Notes: a model not told the origin generated them from the letters alone. A stretch of DNA of 64,000 nt from Variovorax gossypii (GCF_003965815.1 NZ_RXOE01000008.1:124001-188000), one strand, 5' to 3'; positions 1-9,284 are shown, counted from the stretch's first letter. A program made the numbers and translations.

Positions 1-504
1 GTCAGCAACGAGAACTTCAAGGGCAAGTGGTCGGTCGTGGTGTTCTACCCGGCTGACTTTACGTTCGTGTGTCCCACCGAACTCGGCGACCTGGCCGATC
101 ACTACGCCGAATTCCAGAAGCTGGGCGTCGAGATCTATGGCGTGTCGACCGACACCCACTTCACCCACAAGGCATGGCACGACACCTCGGACACCATCGG
201 CAAGGTCAAGTACCCGCTGATCGGCGACCCGAGCCAGCAACTGGCCCGTGCTTTCCAGGTGCTGATCGAAGAAGGCGAAGACGCCGGCCTGGCCTACCGT
301 GGCACCTTCGTGATCGACCCCGAAGGCAAGATCAAGACCATCGAAGTGCACGACAACGGCATCGGCCGTGACGCCGCCGAACTGCTGCGCCGCGTGAAGG
401 CTGCCCAGTACGTCGCCGCTCACCCCGGTGAAGTCTGCCCCGCCAAGTGGACCGAAGGCGCCGAAACGCTGAAGCCCTCGTTCGACCTCGTCGGCAAGAT
501 CTAA
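1..504 (+). CDS. ahpC: Alkyl hydroperoxide reductase subunit C, 5'-truncated by window edge
   Basis: Typical 2-Cys peroxiredoxin that reduces hydrogen peroxide and organic hydroperoxides in the cytoplasm; AhpF regenerates it. The reading frame is open from base 1, so roughly the first 20 residues lie outside the window. The peroxidatic cysteine sits in FVCPTE (codon at 70-72) and the resolving cysteine in EVCPAKW (codon at 436-438). The remainder matches the AhpC family to its C-terminal LVGKI, which makes this the robust 2-Cys Prx1/AhpC class. A GTG at 37 is internal and not the real start. It is followed by a strong terminator and then ahpF in the same direction. OxyR control is likely from the family but its site would be upstream of the window. 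Confidence 0.96.
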   Translation, partial: VSNENFKGKWSVVVFYPADFTFVCPTELGDLADHYAEFQKLGVEIYGVSTDTHFTHKAWHDTSDTIGKVKYPLIGDPSQQLARAFQVLIEEGEDAGLAYRGTFVIDPEGKIKTIEVHDNGIGRDAAELLRRVKAAQYVAAHPGEVCPAKWTEGAETLKPSFDLVGKI

Positions 505-517
505 GCGCCTCCCGCGC

Positions 518-553
518 GAAAGCCCGGGCGCTCACGAGGCCCCGGGCTTTTTT
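518..553 (+). terminator. Rho-independent terminator after ahpC
   Basis: AAGCCCGGG pairs with CCCGGGCTT around a short loop and is followed by a run of six T. It lies between ahpC and ahpF, so it probably lowers ahpF expression relative to ahpC, as is usual for this pair. Confidence 0.85.
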
Positions 554-595
554 GTCCCCAGTTGATAGTTTTCCGTTATCGAAAGAGAGTCCCTC

Positions 596-2152
596 ATGCT
601 CGACGCAAGCACCAAAGCCCAATTGAAGAGTTACCTCGAACGCGCCACGCAGCCGATCGAGATCGTCGCCTCGCTCGACGACAGCAAGGCCTCGGGCGAG
701 ATGCTGTCGCTGCTGAAGGACGTCGCCGAGTCGTCCCCGCTGGTCAGGCTGACCGAAAGCCGCGACGACAACCACCGCAAGCCCTCGTTCTCGGTCAACC
801 GCCCGAGCGAAAACCATGGCCCGCGCTTCGCCGGCCTGCCGATGGGCCACGAATTCACGTCGCTGATCCTTGCCCTGCTGCAGATCGGCGGCTATCCCCC
901 GAAGGTCGAGCAGGCCGTGCTCGACCAGATCAAGGCGCTCGACGGCGACTTCGAGTTCGAGATCTACGTCTCGCTCACCTGCCACAACTGCCCCGACGTG
1001 GTCCAGGCACTGAACCTGATGGCCGTGCAGAACCCGCGCATCCGCACCACGATGATCGAAGGCGGCACTTTCCAGGACGAAGTCAAGGAACGCCAGATCA
1101 TGGCCGTGCCGACTGTGTTCCTCAACGGCACCGAGTTCGGCCAGGGCCGCATGAGCCTGGAGGAAATCCTCGCCAAGATCGACACCAGCGGCGTCGAGCG
1201 CGAAGCGAAGAAGATCGCCGGCAAGGACCCGTTCGACGTGCTGATCGTCGGCGGCGGCCCCGCGGGCGCCGCGGCTGCCGTGTACGCCGCGCGCAAGGGC
1301 ATCCGCACCGGCGTCGCCTCCGAGCGTTTCGGTGGCCAGGTGCTCGACACCATGGGCATCGAGAACTTCATCTCGATCAAGGAAACCGAAGGACCGAAGT
1401 TCGCTCACGCGCTCGAGGAGCATGTGCGCGACTACGACGTCGACATCATGAACCTGCAGCGTGCCAAGGCGCTGGTGCCGGGCAACGGCCTCATCGAAGT
1501 GCAGCTCGAGAGCGGCGCTTCGCTCAAGAGCAAGTCGGTCATCATCTCGACCGGCGCGCGCTGGCGCAACATCAACGTGCCCGGCGAGCACGAGTTCAAG
1601 AACAAGGGCGTGGCCTACTGCCCGCACTGCGACGGCCCGCTGTTCAAGGGCAAGCGCGTCGCGGTGATCGGCGGCGGCAACTCGGGCGTCGAAGCGGCGA
1701 TCGACCTCGCCGGCATCGTGGGCCACGTCACTCTGATCGAGTTCGACACGCAGTTGCGCGCCGACGCGGTCCTGCAGCGCAAGCTCAGGAGCCTGAAGAA
1801 CGTCGACGTGTTCACCAACGCGCAGACCACCGAGATCACTGGCGACCAGAAGGTCAACGGCCTGATCTACAAGGACCGCGCGACGGGCGAGTCGAAGACG
1901 GTCGAGCTCGAGGGCGTGTTCATCCAGATCGGCCTGGTGCCCAACACCGATTGGCTCAAGGGCACGGTCGAGCTGTCGAGGCACGGCGAGATCATCGTCG
2001 ACGCGCGCGGCCAGACCTCCGTGCCGGGCGTGTTCGCGGCGGGCGATGCGACCACGGTGCCGTTCAAGCAGATCATCATCGCGGCCGGCGACGGCGCGAA
2101 GGCTGCGCTGGGTGCGTTCGACCATCTGATCCGCACATCGGCCCCAGCATAA
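596..2152 (+). CDS. ahpF: Alkyl hydroperoxide reductase subunit F
   Basis: FAD/NAD(P)H-dependent disulfide reductase (518 aa, the usual family length) that transfers electrons to AhpC. The N-terminal tandem thioredoxin-fold domain carries the CHNC redox pair (Cys129 and Cys132, the same numbering as the E. coli enzyme). The FAD-binding GGGPAG lies at 219-224, the catalytic CPHC at Cys342/Cys345, and the pyridine-nucleotide GGGNSG at 359-364. The C-terminus has the second FAD motif (GVFAAGDAT). The start ATG at 596 gives the expected N-terminus. It is separated from ahpC by a terminator, so it is expressed by read-through or from a weak internal promoter. Confidence 0.97.
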   Translation: MLDASTKAQLKSYLERATQPIEIVASLDDSKASGEMLSLLKDVAESSPLVRLTESRDDNHRKPSFSVNRPSENHGPRFAGLPMGHEFTSLILALLQIGGYPPKVEQAVLDQIKALDGDFEFEIYVSLTCHNCPDVVQALNLMAVQNPRIRTTMIEGGTFQDEVKERQIMAVPTVFLNGTEFGQGRMSLEEILAKIDTSGVEREAKKIAGKDPFDVLIVGGGPAGAAAAVYAARKGIRTGVASERFGGQVLDTMGIENFISIKETEGPKFAHALEEHVRDYDVDIMNLQRAKALVPGNGLIEVQLESGASLKSKSVIISTGARWRNINVPGEHEFKNKGVAYCPHCDGPLFKGKRVAVIGGGNSGVEAAIDLAGIVGHVTLIEFDTQLRADAVLQRKLRSLKNVDVFTNAQTTEITGDQKVNGLIYKDRATGESKTVELEGVFIQIGLVPNTDWLKGTVELSRHGEIIVDARGQTSVPGVFAAGDATTVPFKQIIIAAGDGAKAALGAFDHLIRTSAPA

Positions 2153-2164
2153 GTAAGCATTTGG

Positions 2165-2194
2165 TTGTTTGGTTGAGAATTATTCTCATAAAAT
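2165..2194 (+). promoter_or_regulatory. Fur-box promoter of the heme-uptake operon
   Basis: A perfect 7-1-7 inverted repeat TGAGAAT-T-ATTCTCA lies at 2174-2188, matching the core Fur-box architecture. It falls between a candidate -35 (TTGTTT, 2165-2170) and -10 (TAAAAT, 2189-2194) separated by 18 bp, so Fur binding should block polymerase directly. The local A+T richness contrasts with the surroundings. It drives the TonB receptor gene and probably the four overlapping genes behind it. Confidence 0.85.
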
Positions 2195-2203
2195 GACCGG
2201 CTC

Positions 2204-2311
2204 GGGCCCCGCAGTGCCGGGGCCCTTCAATGCCAGCCAGGTCACCATGCGCAGCCGCCTGCGCCAAGAGGTCCAGCGAGCAGTTTCTTAACTGTTTTCT
2301 GGACCTTTTTC
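2204..2311 (+). promoter_or_regulatory. Structured leader of the heme receptor mRNA with terminator-like hairpin at the start codon
   Basis: Two hairpins are visible. Hairpin 1 pairs GGGCCCCG (2204-2211) with CGGGGCCC (2218-2225), almost at the predicted 5' end of the transcript. Hairpin 2 pairs AGGTCCAG (2269-2276) with CTGGACCT (2299-2306), with an inner stem CAGTT (2281-2285) / AACTG (2290-2294), and is followed by TTTTT directly before the GTG start at 2312. It therefore has the form of an intrinsic terminator and also covers the only visible ribosome-binding purines (GGA, 2301-2303). A 14-codon reading frame (2247-2291) starts in the leader and ends inside hairpin 2. Whether it acts as attenuator or translational switch is inference. 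Confidence 0.6.
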
Positions 2312-4540
2312 GTGGCCGCCCAAACCAAGCTCCGTCCTTCCCATCGCATTGCCCCTCGCGTTGCTCTTCTGCCCTGCCTGATCGCCTCCGGGCTCGGCCT
2401 TGCCGCGCCCTCGTGGGCACAGCAGCGCGTCGCGGCGCTCAACGAAGTGGTGGTGAGCGGCTCGCGCTCCGAGCAGGCGAGGGACGACCTCGCGGTGAGC
2501 ACCGAGGTCATCGGCCGCGACGACATCGAATCGAAGCAGATCACCGACATCCGCGATGCCGTGCGCGACCTGCCGAACGTGTCGGTCAAGCGCTCTCCCG
2601 CGCGCTTCGGCCTCGCGCAGGGCAACACCGGCCGCGATGGCAACGCCGGCTTCAACATCCGCGGCCTCGACGGCAACCGCGTGCTGCTGTTGACCGACGG
2701 CATCCGCACGCCGCGCAGCTACGTCTTCAGCGCCAACGCCTTCGGGCGCGACTACTTCGACATCGGCCTCGTCGAGCGCATCGAGATCATCAAGGGCCCC
2801 GCTTCCGCGCTCTACGGCTCCGACGGCCTCGCGGGCCTGGTGAACTTCATCACGCGCGATCCGTCGTCCTACCTGCGCGAGGGCAAGAGCTTCGGCGGCA
2901 GCGCCAGCATCGGCTATAGCGGCGACGACAACGGCACGCGCGGCGGCGTCACGCTCGCGGGCAAGGCGAACGACACGCTGCAGTGGCTCATCTCGGCCAA
3001 CGTGGGCCGCTCCAGCGCGCTGGAGAACATGGGCACCAACAACGCAGCCAACGTCGACCGCACCACGCCCAACCCGCAGCGCGACCGCAACAAGGCGCTG
3101 CTCGCCAAGGTCATCCTCACGCCCAACGCCGACCAGCGCCACGGCTTCACCTTCGAGCACATCGACAAGACCAGCCGCTACGACCTGCTCTCGGGCGCCT
3201 CCAAGCCGCCCTTTTCATCCACCTCGGTCATCGGCCTCAACGCGAAGACCGACCTGCAGCGCGACCGCTTCACCTACGACGGCCGCCTGCGCCTGAACGC
3301 CGCCGTGGCCGACAACCTGCTCGCCGTGGTGAGCTACCAGAAGGCGAAGTCGCGCGAGTTCATCTACGAAGACCGCTACACCGCCGCCGACCGCACGCGC
3401 GACGTCACCTACGACGAGAGCACGTGGCAGCTCGGCCTGCAGGCCGACAAGACCATCCGCATGGGTGACTGGGCGCAGAAGATCACCTACGGCTTCGATT
3501 ACACCCGCACCAACGTCGAGAATCTGCAGACCGGCCTGGTGCCGCCGACCGGCGAGAGCTACCCGCTCAAGCGCTTCCCCGACACGCGCGAGACCTCGTC
3601 GGCGTTCTACGTGCAGGACGAGTTCATCCACGACCGCTGGAGCATCACGCCCGGCATCCGCTTCGACCGCTTCTCGCTCGACGCCAAACAGGCCGGCTTC
3701 AATGCACAGGCCGTGTCGCTCTCGGGCTCGGCCGTGTCGCCCAAGCTGGGCGTGCTGTTCCGCGCCACGCCGCAGTGGAGCGTGTACGGCAACTACGCCT
3801 CGGGCTTCAAGGCGCCCAACGCCTTCCAGGTGAACAATTTCTTCGAGAACGTGATCTCGGGCTACAGGACGATTCCCAACCCGAACCTCAAGCCCGAGAA
3901 GAGCCAGAACATCGAACTCGGCCTGCGCGGGCGCACCGGCATCCTGAGCTTCGACGTGGCCGCCTTCACCGGCGACTACAAGGACCTGATCGAGAACGAC
4001 CGCCAGGTCGGCGGCGTGTTCGGCTCGCGCACCAACCCGGCCACCTTCCAGTCGGTCAACATCGGGCGCGCACGCATCAGCGGCTTCGAGATCAAGGGCG
4101 AGCTCGATTTCACCAACGACGGCAACGGCTTCACTGTGCCCTTCGCCTACGGACAGACGCGCGGCCGCGACCGCACCAACAACCGGCCGCTCAATTCGAT
4201 CGACCCGAGCAAGGCCAGCGTCGGCGTCAAGTACCAGGCGCCGGTGTGGAGCGTGCGCCTCGACGCCGTGAACCACGCGCGCAAGAAGTGGTCCGATATC
4301 GACGGCACCGAGGTCACGACCGGTACCCAGTTCCAGACACCCGCTGCCACCACCTTCGACCTGAGCGCGCAGTGGCGAATCCGCAAGGACCTGCGCCTGA
4401 ACGCATCGATCACCAACCTCACCAACAAGCGCTACTGGATGTGGAGCGACGTGCGCGGCCTGACCTCGACGTCGAACATCCGCGACGCCTACACCCAGCC
4501 GGGGCGCAGCTTCAACGTGTCGCTGGTGGCGGACTTCTGA
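2312..4540 (+). CDS. hmuR: TonB-dependent heme/hemoglobin receptor
   Basis: Outer-membrane receptor (742 aa) for heme or a heme protein, energised by TonB. Residues 1-36 form a signal peptide ending SWA before QQ. Next come a TonB-box-like stretch (EVVVSGSR), a plug domain (roughly 45-165, ending in GLVNFITRD), and a 22-strand-type barrel ending in a C-terminal Phe. The family motifs appear as FKAP (FRAP in most members) and NPNL. The histidine usually found between them in heme receptors such as HemR is absent here: the interval contains no His. The start is a GTG, because no ATG in frame gives a signal peptide. It heads a co-directional operon with HemS-type and ABC transporter genes, which is the main support for heme rather than siderophore as ligand. 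Confidence 0.88.
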   Translation: MAAQTKLRPSHRIAPRVALLPCLIASGLGLAAPSWAQQRVAALNEVVVSGSRSEQARDDLAVSTEVIGRDDIESKQITDIRDAVRDLPNVSVKRSPARFGLAQGNTGRDGNAGFNIRGLDGNRVLLLTDGIRTPRSYVFSANAFGRDYFDIGLVERIEIIKGPASALYGSDGLAGLVNFITRDPSSYLREGKSFGGSASIGYSGDDNGTRGGVTLAGKANDTLQWLISANVGRSSALENMGTNNAANVDRTTPNPQRDRNKALLAKVILTPNADQRHGFTFEHIDKTSRYDLLSGASKPPFSSTSVIGLNAKTDLQRDRFTYDGRLRLNAAVADNLLAVVSYQKAKSREFIYEDRYTAADRTRDVTYDESTWQLGLQADKTIRMGDWAQKITYGFDYTRTNVENLQTGLVPPTGESYPLKRFPDTRETSSAFYVQDEFIHDRWSITPGIRFDRFSLDAKQAGFNAQAVSLSGSAVSPKLGVLFRATPQWSVYGNYASGFKAPNAFQVNNFFENVISGYRTIPNPNLKPEKSQNIELGLRGRTGILSFDVAAFTGDYKDLIENDRQVGGVFGSRTNPATFQSVNIGRARISGFEIKGELDFTNDGNGFTVPFAYGQTRGRDRTNNRPLNSIDPSKASVGVKYQAPVWSVRLDAVNHARKKWSDIDGTEVTTGTQFQTPAATTFDLSAQWRIRKDLRLNASITNLTNKRYWMWSDVRGLTSTSNIRDAYTQPGRSFNVSLVADF

Positions 4541-4580
4541 TCGCCGCTTCGCAACGCTTTCTCCACAACAAGGAAACCCG

Positions 4581-5684
4581 ATGATGACCGCCGAAGACAT
4601 CCGAGCCCGTTTCGCCGAACTGCGTGCCAAGGGCATGCGCCACAAGGACGCCGCCGCGGCCATGGGCCTGTCCGAAGGCGCGGCGGTGGCCGCGCACGCA
4701 GGCACGCACGACAGGGCTCTGCGCGCCACGCGCCTGCGCGGGCCGTGGGTCGAACTGCTGCAGGCGCTGGAGCTGTGCGGGCCCTTGCTCGCGCTCACGC
4801 GCAACGAGACCACCGTGCACGAGAAGACCGGCGTCTACGAGAAGGTGTCGGGCAGCGAGGCGATGGGGCTCGCGCTGGGCGAGGCCATCGACCTGCGCCT
4901 GTTCTTCAGCCGCTGGCATGCGGGCTTCGCGGTGAGCGAGGCCGCCGCGAACCCTGGTGTGCCGCCTTCGCTGAGCCTGCAGTTCTTCAATACGGAGGGC
5001 GTGGCCGTGCACAAGATCTTCGTGCGCGAAGCCACCGACCGCGATGCGTTCCAGTCGGTAGTCGAAGGCTTCACCGCACCCGACGAGCCAGTGGCGTTCG
5101 CTGCGCTCGAGGAGAAGGCCGCACCGCGCGACGACAGAGCCATCGACACGACCGGCCTGTCGAAGGCCTGGCGCGGCATGCAGGATACGCACGAGTTCTT
5201 CGGCTTGCTGAAGAAGTTCGACGTCGAGCGCCAGCAGAGCTTTCGTCTCACCGAGGGCGAATTCACGCAGCGCGCCGATGCGAGTGCCATTCGCGGACTG
5301 CTGCACGAGGCCGCGTTCGACGGCACGCCGATCATGGTGTTCGTCGGCAGCCCTGGCTGCATCCAGATCCATACCGGCCCGGTGATCCGCATCGAGCCGA
5401 TGGAGATGAAGAACCCCGACGAGAACGCTCCGCCAATCCGCTGGCTCAACGTGCTCGACCCGGGCTTCAACCTGCACCTGCGCGAAGACCGCATCGCCAG
5501 CGTGTGGATCGTCGAGAAGCCGACCAGCGACGGCGTGGTGACCTCGGTCGAGGCCTTCGACCAGCATGGCGAGCTGATGGCGATGTTCTTCGGCGCGCGC
5601 AAGCCCGGCGTGCCGGAGCGCGAAGAATGGCGGCGCATCGTGCGCGAGCTTCCGCGTCTTCAACCTACGGCACAGAACCAATGA
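4581..5684 (+). CDS. hmuS: Hemin-degrading/heme-trafficking factor, HemS/HmuS family
   Basis: Cytoplasmic heme-binding protein of 367 aa that accepts heme after import and either degrades it or passes it on. The sequence shows the family's two-domain layout: an N-terminal helical segment (AAAAMGLSEGAAVAA), the RWHAGFAV region of the first half, and the C-terminal half ending SVWIVEKPTSDG...FDQHGELMAMFFGARKPG, which closely fits HemS/ChuS. The start ATG-ATG at 4581/4584 follows AAGGAAA. Its stop overlaps the next gene by four bases (ATGA), indicating translational coupling. Whether it is a true heme oxygenase-like enzyme or a chaperone cannot be told from sequence. Confidence 0.88.
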   Translation: MMTAEDIRARFAELRAKGMRHKDAAAAMGLSEGAAVAAHAGTHDRALRATRLRGPWVELLQALELCGPLLALTRNETTVHEKTGVYEKVSGSEAMGLALGEAIDLRLFFSRWHAGFAVSEAAANPGVPPSLSLQFFNTEGVAVHKIFVREATDRDAFQSVVEGFTAPDEPVAFAALEEKAAPRDDRAIDTTGLSKAWRGMQDTHEFFGLLKKFDVERQQSFRLTEGEFTQRADASAIRGLLHEAAFDGTPIMVFVGSPGCIQIHTGPVIRIEPMEMKNPDENAPPIRWLNVLDPGFNLHLREDRIASVWIVEKPTSDGVVTSVEAFDQHGELMAMFFGARKPGVPEREEWRRIVRELPRLQPTAQNQ

Positions 5685-6583
5685 CCGGCTTCGACGAAAT
5701 GTCCCACCGCCTTCCCCAGCGCCGCGACGTGCTGCGCCTGCTCGGCGCATCGTCGCTCAGCACCACCGTACTGCCGCTGTTCGCGCAGGATGCGAAACTG
5801 CCGAAGCTCGTGACCGTCAGCGGCGCGATCACCGAAGTCGTGTACCTGCTGGGCGCGCAGGCCCAGCTCGTCGGCACCGACACGACCAGCCTCTATCCCG
5901 CGGCCGCGCGCTCCACGCCCAAGGTAGGCTACATGCGCCAGCTCTCGGCCGAGGGCCTGCTGTCGCTCAAGCCCGACGCGATCATCGCCACCAACGAGTC
6001 GGGTCCGGCCGTGGTGCTCGACCAGGTCCGCAGCGCGGGCGTGAAGGTCGAGATCATCGAGGCCGACCACAGCTGGGGCGAGGTGCAGCGCAAGGTGCAG
6101 GCCGTCGGCCGCGCCGCTGCGCGCGAGGCGCAGGCGCGCGAACTGCAGGCACGGCTCGATGCCGAGTGGAACCAGGTGCAGCAGCGAGTGGCCGCCGCCG
6201 CTGGAAAGGGGCGCAAGCCGCGCGTGCTGTTCGTGCTCTCGCACAGCGCGAGCCCGCAGGTCTCGGGCGAAAAGACCGCCGCGCATTCGGTGATCGGCTT
6301 CGCCGGCGGCGTCAATGCGCTCGGCGGCTTCCAGGGCTACAGGCCGATGACGGCCGAGGCCATGGCCAGCGCCGCGCCGGACATCATCCTCACCAGTACG
6401 CAGAGCATCGAGGCCCACGGCGGCGTCGACAGGTTCTGGGAGCGGCCCGAGCTCGCGCTCACGCCGGCGTTCAGGAAGCGCAGCCTCATCACGCAGGACG
6501 CGCTGCTCCTGCTGGGCTTCGGCCCGCGCATGCCGTCGGCCGTTGCGGAGCTGCACGAGAAATTCCTGGCCGCGCTGGCATGA
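5681..6583 (+). CDS. hmuT: Heme ABC transporter periplasmic binding protein
   Basis: Periplasmic heme carrier (300 aa) feeding HmuUV. A twin-Arg-like positively charged N-terminus (QRRDVLRLLGASSL) precedes a hydrophobic signal ending near FAQ, followed by the class III binding-protein fold. The GYMRQLSAEG motif (Tyr84) corresponds to the conserved heme-ligating tyrosine region of HmuT/PhuT/ShuT, and LSLKPDAIIATNESGP follows it as in the family. The start ATG overlaps the hmuS stop (ATGA) and the stop overlaps hmuU in the same way, so hmuSTUV are coupled. Confidence 0.92.
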   Translation: MTGFDEMSHRLPQRRDVLRLLGASSLSTTVLPLFAQDAKLPKLVTVSGAITEVVYLLGAQAQLVGTDTTSLYPAAARSTPKVGYMRQLSAEGLLSLKPDAIIATNESGPAVVLDQVRSAGVKVEIIEADHSWGEVQRKVQAVGRAAAREAQARELQARLDAEWNQVQQRVAAAAGKGRKPRVLFVLSHSASPQVSGEKTAAHSVIGFAGGVNALGGFQGYRPMTAEAMASAAPDIILTSTQSIEAHGGVDRFWERPELALTPAFRKRSLITQDALLLLGFGPRMPSAVAELHEKFLAALA

Positions 6584-7614
6584 CGCAGCGCTTCACGGCC
6601 CGGGCTGTGCTGGGCGGCAGCGCGCTGCTGCTCGTCGCGGCCCTCGTGGTGGGGGCGGTGTCGGGCGCCTATGCCATCAGCCTGCCGCAGCTCTGGAATG
6701 TGCTGGCGACGCTGGGGCAGGGCGCCGACAAGTCGCCCGAGCACCTCGTGTTCCTCAACATCCGCCTGCCGCGCCTCGTGCTCGGCGTGGCGGCCGGCGC
6801 GGGCCTCGGCATGGCGGGCACGCTGATGCAGGGGCTGTTCCGCAACCCGCTGGCCGATCCGGGGCTGGTGGGCATCAGCAGCGGCGCGGCGCTTGCGGCG
6901 GGCATGACGATCATCCTCGGCGCGTGGTTCTGGCCGGTGCTGCCGCGCACGCTCGGCAGCTGGACTCTGGTGCTCATGGCCTTCGGCGGCGGGCTGTCGG
7001 TGACCCTGCTGATCTACACCCTGTCGCGCAGCGAGGGCGGCACGCGCATGGCGCTGATGCTGCTCGCTGGCATTGCGGTGAATGCGCTGGCGAGCGCGGG
7101 GCTCGGTTTTCTCAGCGTGATGGCGACCGACGAGCAGTTGCGCAGCCTGCAGTTCTGGCTGCTGGGCAGCCTGGGCGGCGCGCGCTGGAGCGCCGTGCTG
7201 CTGGTCGGCGCGGCGGTGCTGCTTGCGTGCGTGGCGGCGCGATCGCTGGCGGCACCGCTCAATGCCATCGCGCTGGGCGAGGCGCAGGCGGCGTTGCTCG
7301 GCGTGGACGTGGAGCGCGTCAAGCGGCGCGCCATCCTCGTCACGGCAGTGGCCGTGGGCGCGGTGACGGCGACGACCGGGATCATCGGCTTCATCGGCCT
7401 GATCGCGCCGCACTGGGTGCGCATGGTGGCGGGGCCGGATCACCGTGTGGTGCTGCCGGCGTCGGCGCTGCTCGGTGCTGCGCTGGTGCTGGCCGCCGAT
7501 ACCGTGGCGCGCACGGCGATGGCACCGGCCGAGCTGCCGCTGGGCGTGCTCACGGCCTTCATCGGCGTGCCGATGTTCCTCTGGATGCTGCGGCGCTTCA
7601 GGGGGCGCATATGA
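6580..7614 (+). CDS. hmuU: Heme ABC transporter permease
   Basis: FecCD/BtuC-family inner-membrane permease of 344 aa with about nine or ten hydrophobic segments. Diagnostic stretches are LPRLVLGVAAGAGLGMAGTLMQGLFRNPLADPGLVGISSGA, typical of this family's segment 2-3 region, and GFIGLIAPHWVRMVAGPDHR, which forms the coupling helix contacting the ATPase. ATGA overlaps join it to hmuT upstream and hmuV downstream. Heme specificity is inferred from the operon. Confidence 0.93.
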   Translation: MTQRFTARAVLGGSALLLVAALVVGAVSGAYAISLPQLWNVLATLGQGADKSPEHLVFLNIRLPRLVLGVAAGAGLGMAGTLMQGLFRNPLADPGLVGISSGAALAAGMTIILGAWFWPVLPRTLGSWTLVLMAFGGGLSVTLLIYTLSRSEGGTRMALMLLAGIAVNALASAGLGFLSVMATDEQLRSLQFWLLGSLGGARWSAVLLVGAAVLLACVAARSLAAPLNAIALGEAQAALLGVDVERVKRRAILVTAVAVGAVTATTGIIGFIGLIAPHWVRMVAGPDHRVVLPASALLGAALVLAADTVARTAMAPAELPLGVLTAFIGVPMFLWMLRRFRGRI

Positions 7615-8417
7615 CTGCGGTGCAACGCGATCCGATGGCCTTGTGCTGCTCCGACGTGGAGGTCCAGGTGGGCGGCAAGACGCTGCTGGCCGGCGCCTCG
7701 GTCCATCTCGCGCCGGGCAGGGTGACCGCCATCCTCGGGCCCAACGGCGCGGGCAAGTCGACGCTGCTTTCGGTGCTGGCCGGCCAGCGCGCACCGACCC
7801 GGGGCAGCGTGTCGCTCGACGGCCGCCCGCTCGCGGAACACGGCATGCCCGAACTGGCGCTGCGCCGGGCGCTGATGCCGCAGGAGAGCGCGGTCGCCTT
7901 CGACTTCACCGCGCAGGAGATCGTGGCGCTGGGCCGTTACCCGCATCGCCGCGCGCCGGGGCTGGACGAGGACGCGATCGTCGACGAGGCGATGTCGCTG
8001 ACCGACGTGTCGGCGCTGGCGCCACGCATCCTCAACACCCTGTCGGGCGGCGAGAAGGCGAGGGCGCACATGGCGCGGGCGCTGGCCCAGCTGTGGCATC
8101 CGAGGCACGACGGCGCGAGCCGCTGGCTGCTGCTCGACGAGCCCACGGCGGCGCTGGATCTCGCCCATCAGCACTCGGCGATGCGCCTGCTGCGCGACTG
8201 GGCCGCTCGCGGCGTGGGCGTGGTGGCCGTGCTGCACGACCTGAACCTGGCGCGGCGCTATGCCGACGAGGTGGTGGTGCTCGGCGGAGCCTCGGGTGGG
8301 CTGGTGCAGGGCGCGGCGGCCGAGGTGCTGCAGCCGGGGCTGATCGAAGCCGTGTGGGGCACGCCATGCCAGCCCGTAACCAGCACGGACGGCACGGTCC
8401 AGTATCTCTTCGGCTAG
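7611..8417 (+). CDS. hmuV: Heme ABC transporter ATP-binding protein
   Basis: Cytoplasmic ATPase of 268 aa that powers HmuU. It has Walker A GPNGAGKST (43-51), signature LSGGEKARA, Walker B WLLLDEPTAALD and the H-loop VLHDLNLA. The length and the insertion before Walker B (WHPRHDGASR) are typical of HmuV. The ATG overlaps the hmuU stop. It ends the operon; the next gene is convergent 39 bp away, and no convincing terminator is visible in that gap. Confidence 0.94.
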   Translation: MTAVQRDPMALCCSDVEVQVGGKTLLAGASVHLAPGRVTAILGPNGAGKSTLLSVLAGQRAPTRGSVSLDGRPLAEHGMPELALRRALMPQESAVAFDFTAQEIVALGRYPHRRAPGLDEDAIVDEAMSLTDVSALAPRILNTLSGGEKARAHMARALAQLWHPRHDGASRWLLLDEPTAALDLAHQHSAMRLLRDWAARGVGVVAVLHDLNLARRYADEVVVLGGASGGLVQGAAAEVLQPGLIEAVWGTPCQPVTSTDGTVQYLFG

Positions 8418-8456
8418 GGCCGCCGGATGCCGTTTGCTATTTGAAAGATAGCGAGC

Positions 8457-9284
8457 TCAGTAGACCAGCCGCTCCGGCCGCAGCTCCTGCAGGATCGTGG
8501 TGGCGATTTCCTCGATCGACTTGGTGGTGGTCGAGAGCCAGCGGATGCCCGCGCGCCGCATCATCGCCTCGGCCTCGGCCACCTCGTGGCGGCAGTTCTC
8601 GATGCTGGCGTAGCGCGAATTGGGCCGCCGCTCGTTGCGGATCTCGCTGAGCCGCTCGGGCTGGATGGTCAGGCCGAAGATCTTCTTGCGATGCGGAATC
8701 AGGGCCGGCGGAAGCTGGCGGCGGTCGAAATCTTCCGGAATCAGCGGGTAGTTGGCCGCCTTCAGGCCGTGCTGCATCGCCAGGTAGAGCGAGGTGGGCG
8801 TCTTGCCGCTACGGCTCACGCCCACCAGGATCACGTCGGCACCCTCGAGATCGCGGTTGCTCTGGCCGTCGTCGTGCTGCAGGCTGAAGTCGATCGCGGC
8901 GATGCGGTCGTTGTATTCCTTGCTCTTGCTGACGTCGCTGAAGCGGCCGATGCGGTGGTTCGACTTCATGGCCAGCTCGATCTCGAGGGGGCGCACGAAG
9001 GTGCCGAACATGTCCAGCAGCATGCCCTTGCAGCCGGTTTCGATCACTTCCAGCACATCCATGTTGGCCAGCGTGGTGAAGACGATGGGCCGGACGCCCT
9101 CGATTTCGGCGGTGTGGTTTATTTGCCTCACCGCCTGGTGGGCCTTGTCGACCGTGTCGGTGAAAGGCAGCCGCACGTGGCGCGGCTTCATCTCGAACTG
9201 GGCCAGAACGGCGTTGCCGAAGGTCTCGGCGGTGATGCCGGTGCCGTCTGAAACAAAGAAAACAGTGCGTGAATGCATGGTCAT
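8457..9284 (-). CDS. ppsR: PEP synthase regulatory protein (kinase/pyrophosphorylase, DUF299)
   Basis: Bifunctional ADP-dependent kinase and Pi-dependent pyrophosphorylase that inactivates and reactivates PEP synthase by phosphorylating a threonine next to its catalytic histidine. The 275-aa product begins [20 protein letters not shown], characteristic of the family, and carries the P-loop-like [16 protein letters not shown] second ATG two codons downstream is an alternative start. It is divergent from ppsA, its substrate enzyme, with 177 bp between them. Confidence 0.94.
   Translation of the reverse strand: MTMHSRTVFFVSDGTGITAETFGNAVLAQFEMKPRHVRLPFTDTVDKAHQAVRQINHTAEIEGVRPIVFTTLANMDVLEVIETGCKGMLLDMFGTFVRPLEIELAMKSNHRIGRFSDVSKSKEYNDRIAAIDFSLQHDDGQSNRDLEGADVILVGVSRSGKTPTSLYLAMQHGLKAANYPLIPEDFDRRQLPPALIPHRKKIFGLTIQPERLSEIRNERRPNSRYASIENCRHEVAEAEAMMRRAGIRWLSTTTKSIEEIATTILQELRPERLVY

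Noticed and set aside
332-2125. Very long open frame antisense to ahpF (and similar ones such as 8457-11939, 24970-27240 and 30195-33623 on the minus strand)
   Set aside because: They are shadows of GC-rich coding genes: composition is His/Arg/Ala/Asp-skewed, they lack recognisable domains, and the sense genes are certain. In 8457-11939 only the last 275 codons (PpsR) are real.
8435-8451. GCTAT...ATAGC repeat between hmuV and ppsR as a terminator
   Set aside because: Only a 5-bp stem, no GC core and no T-tract.
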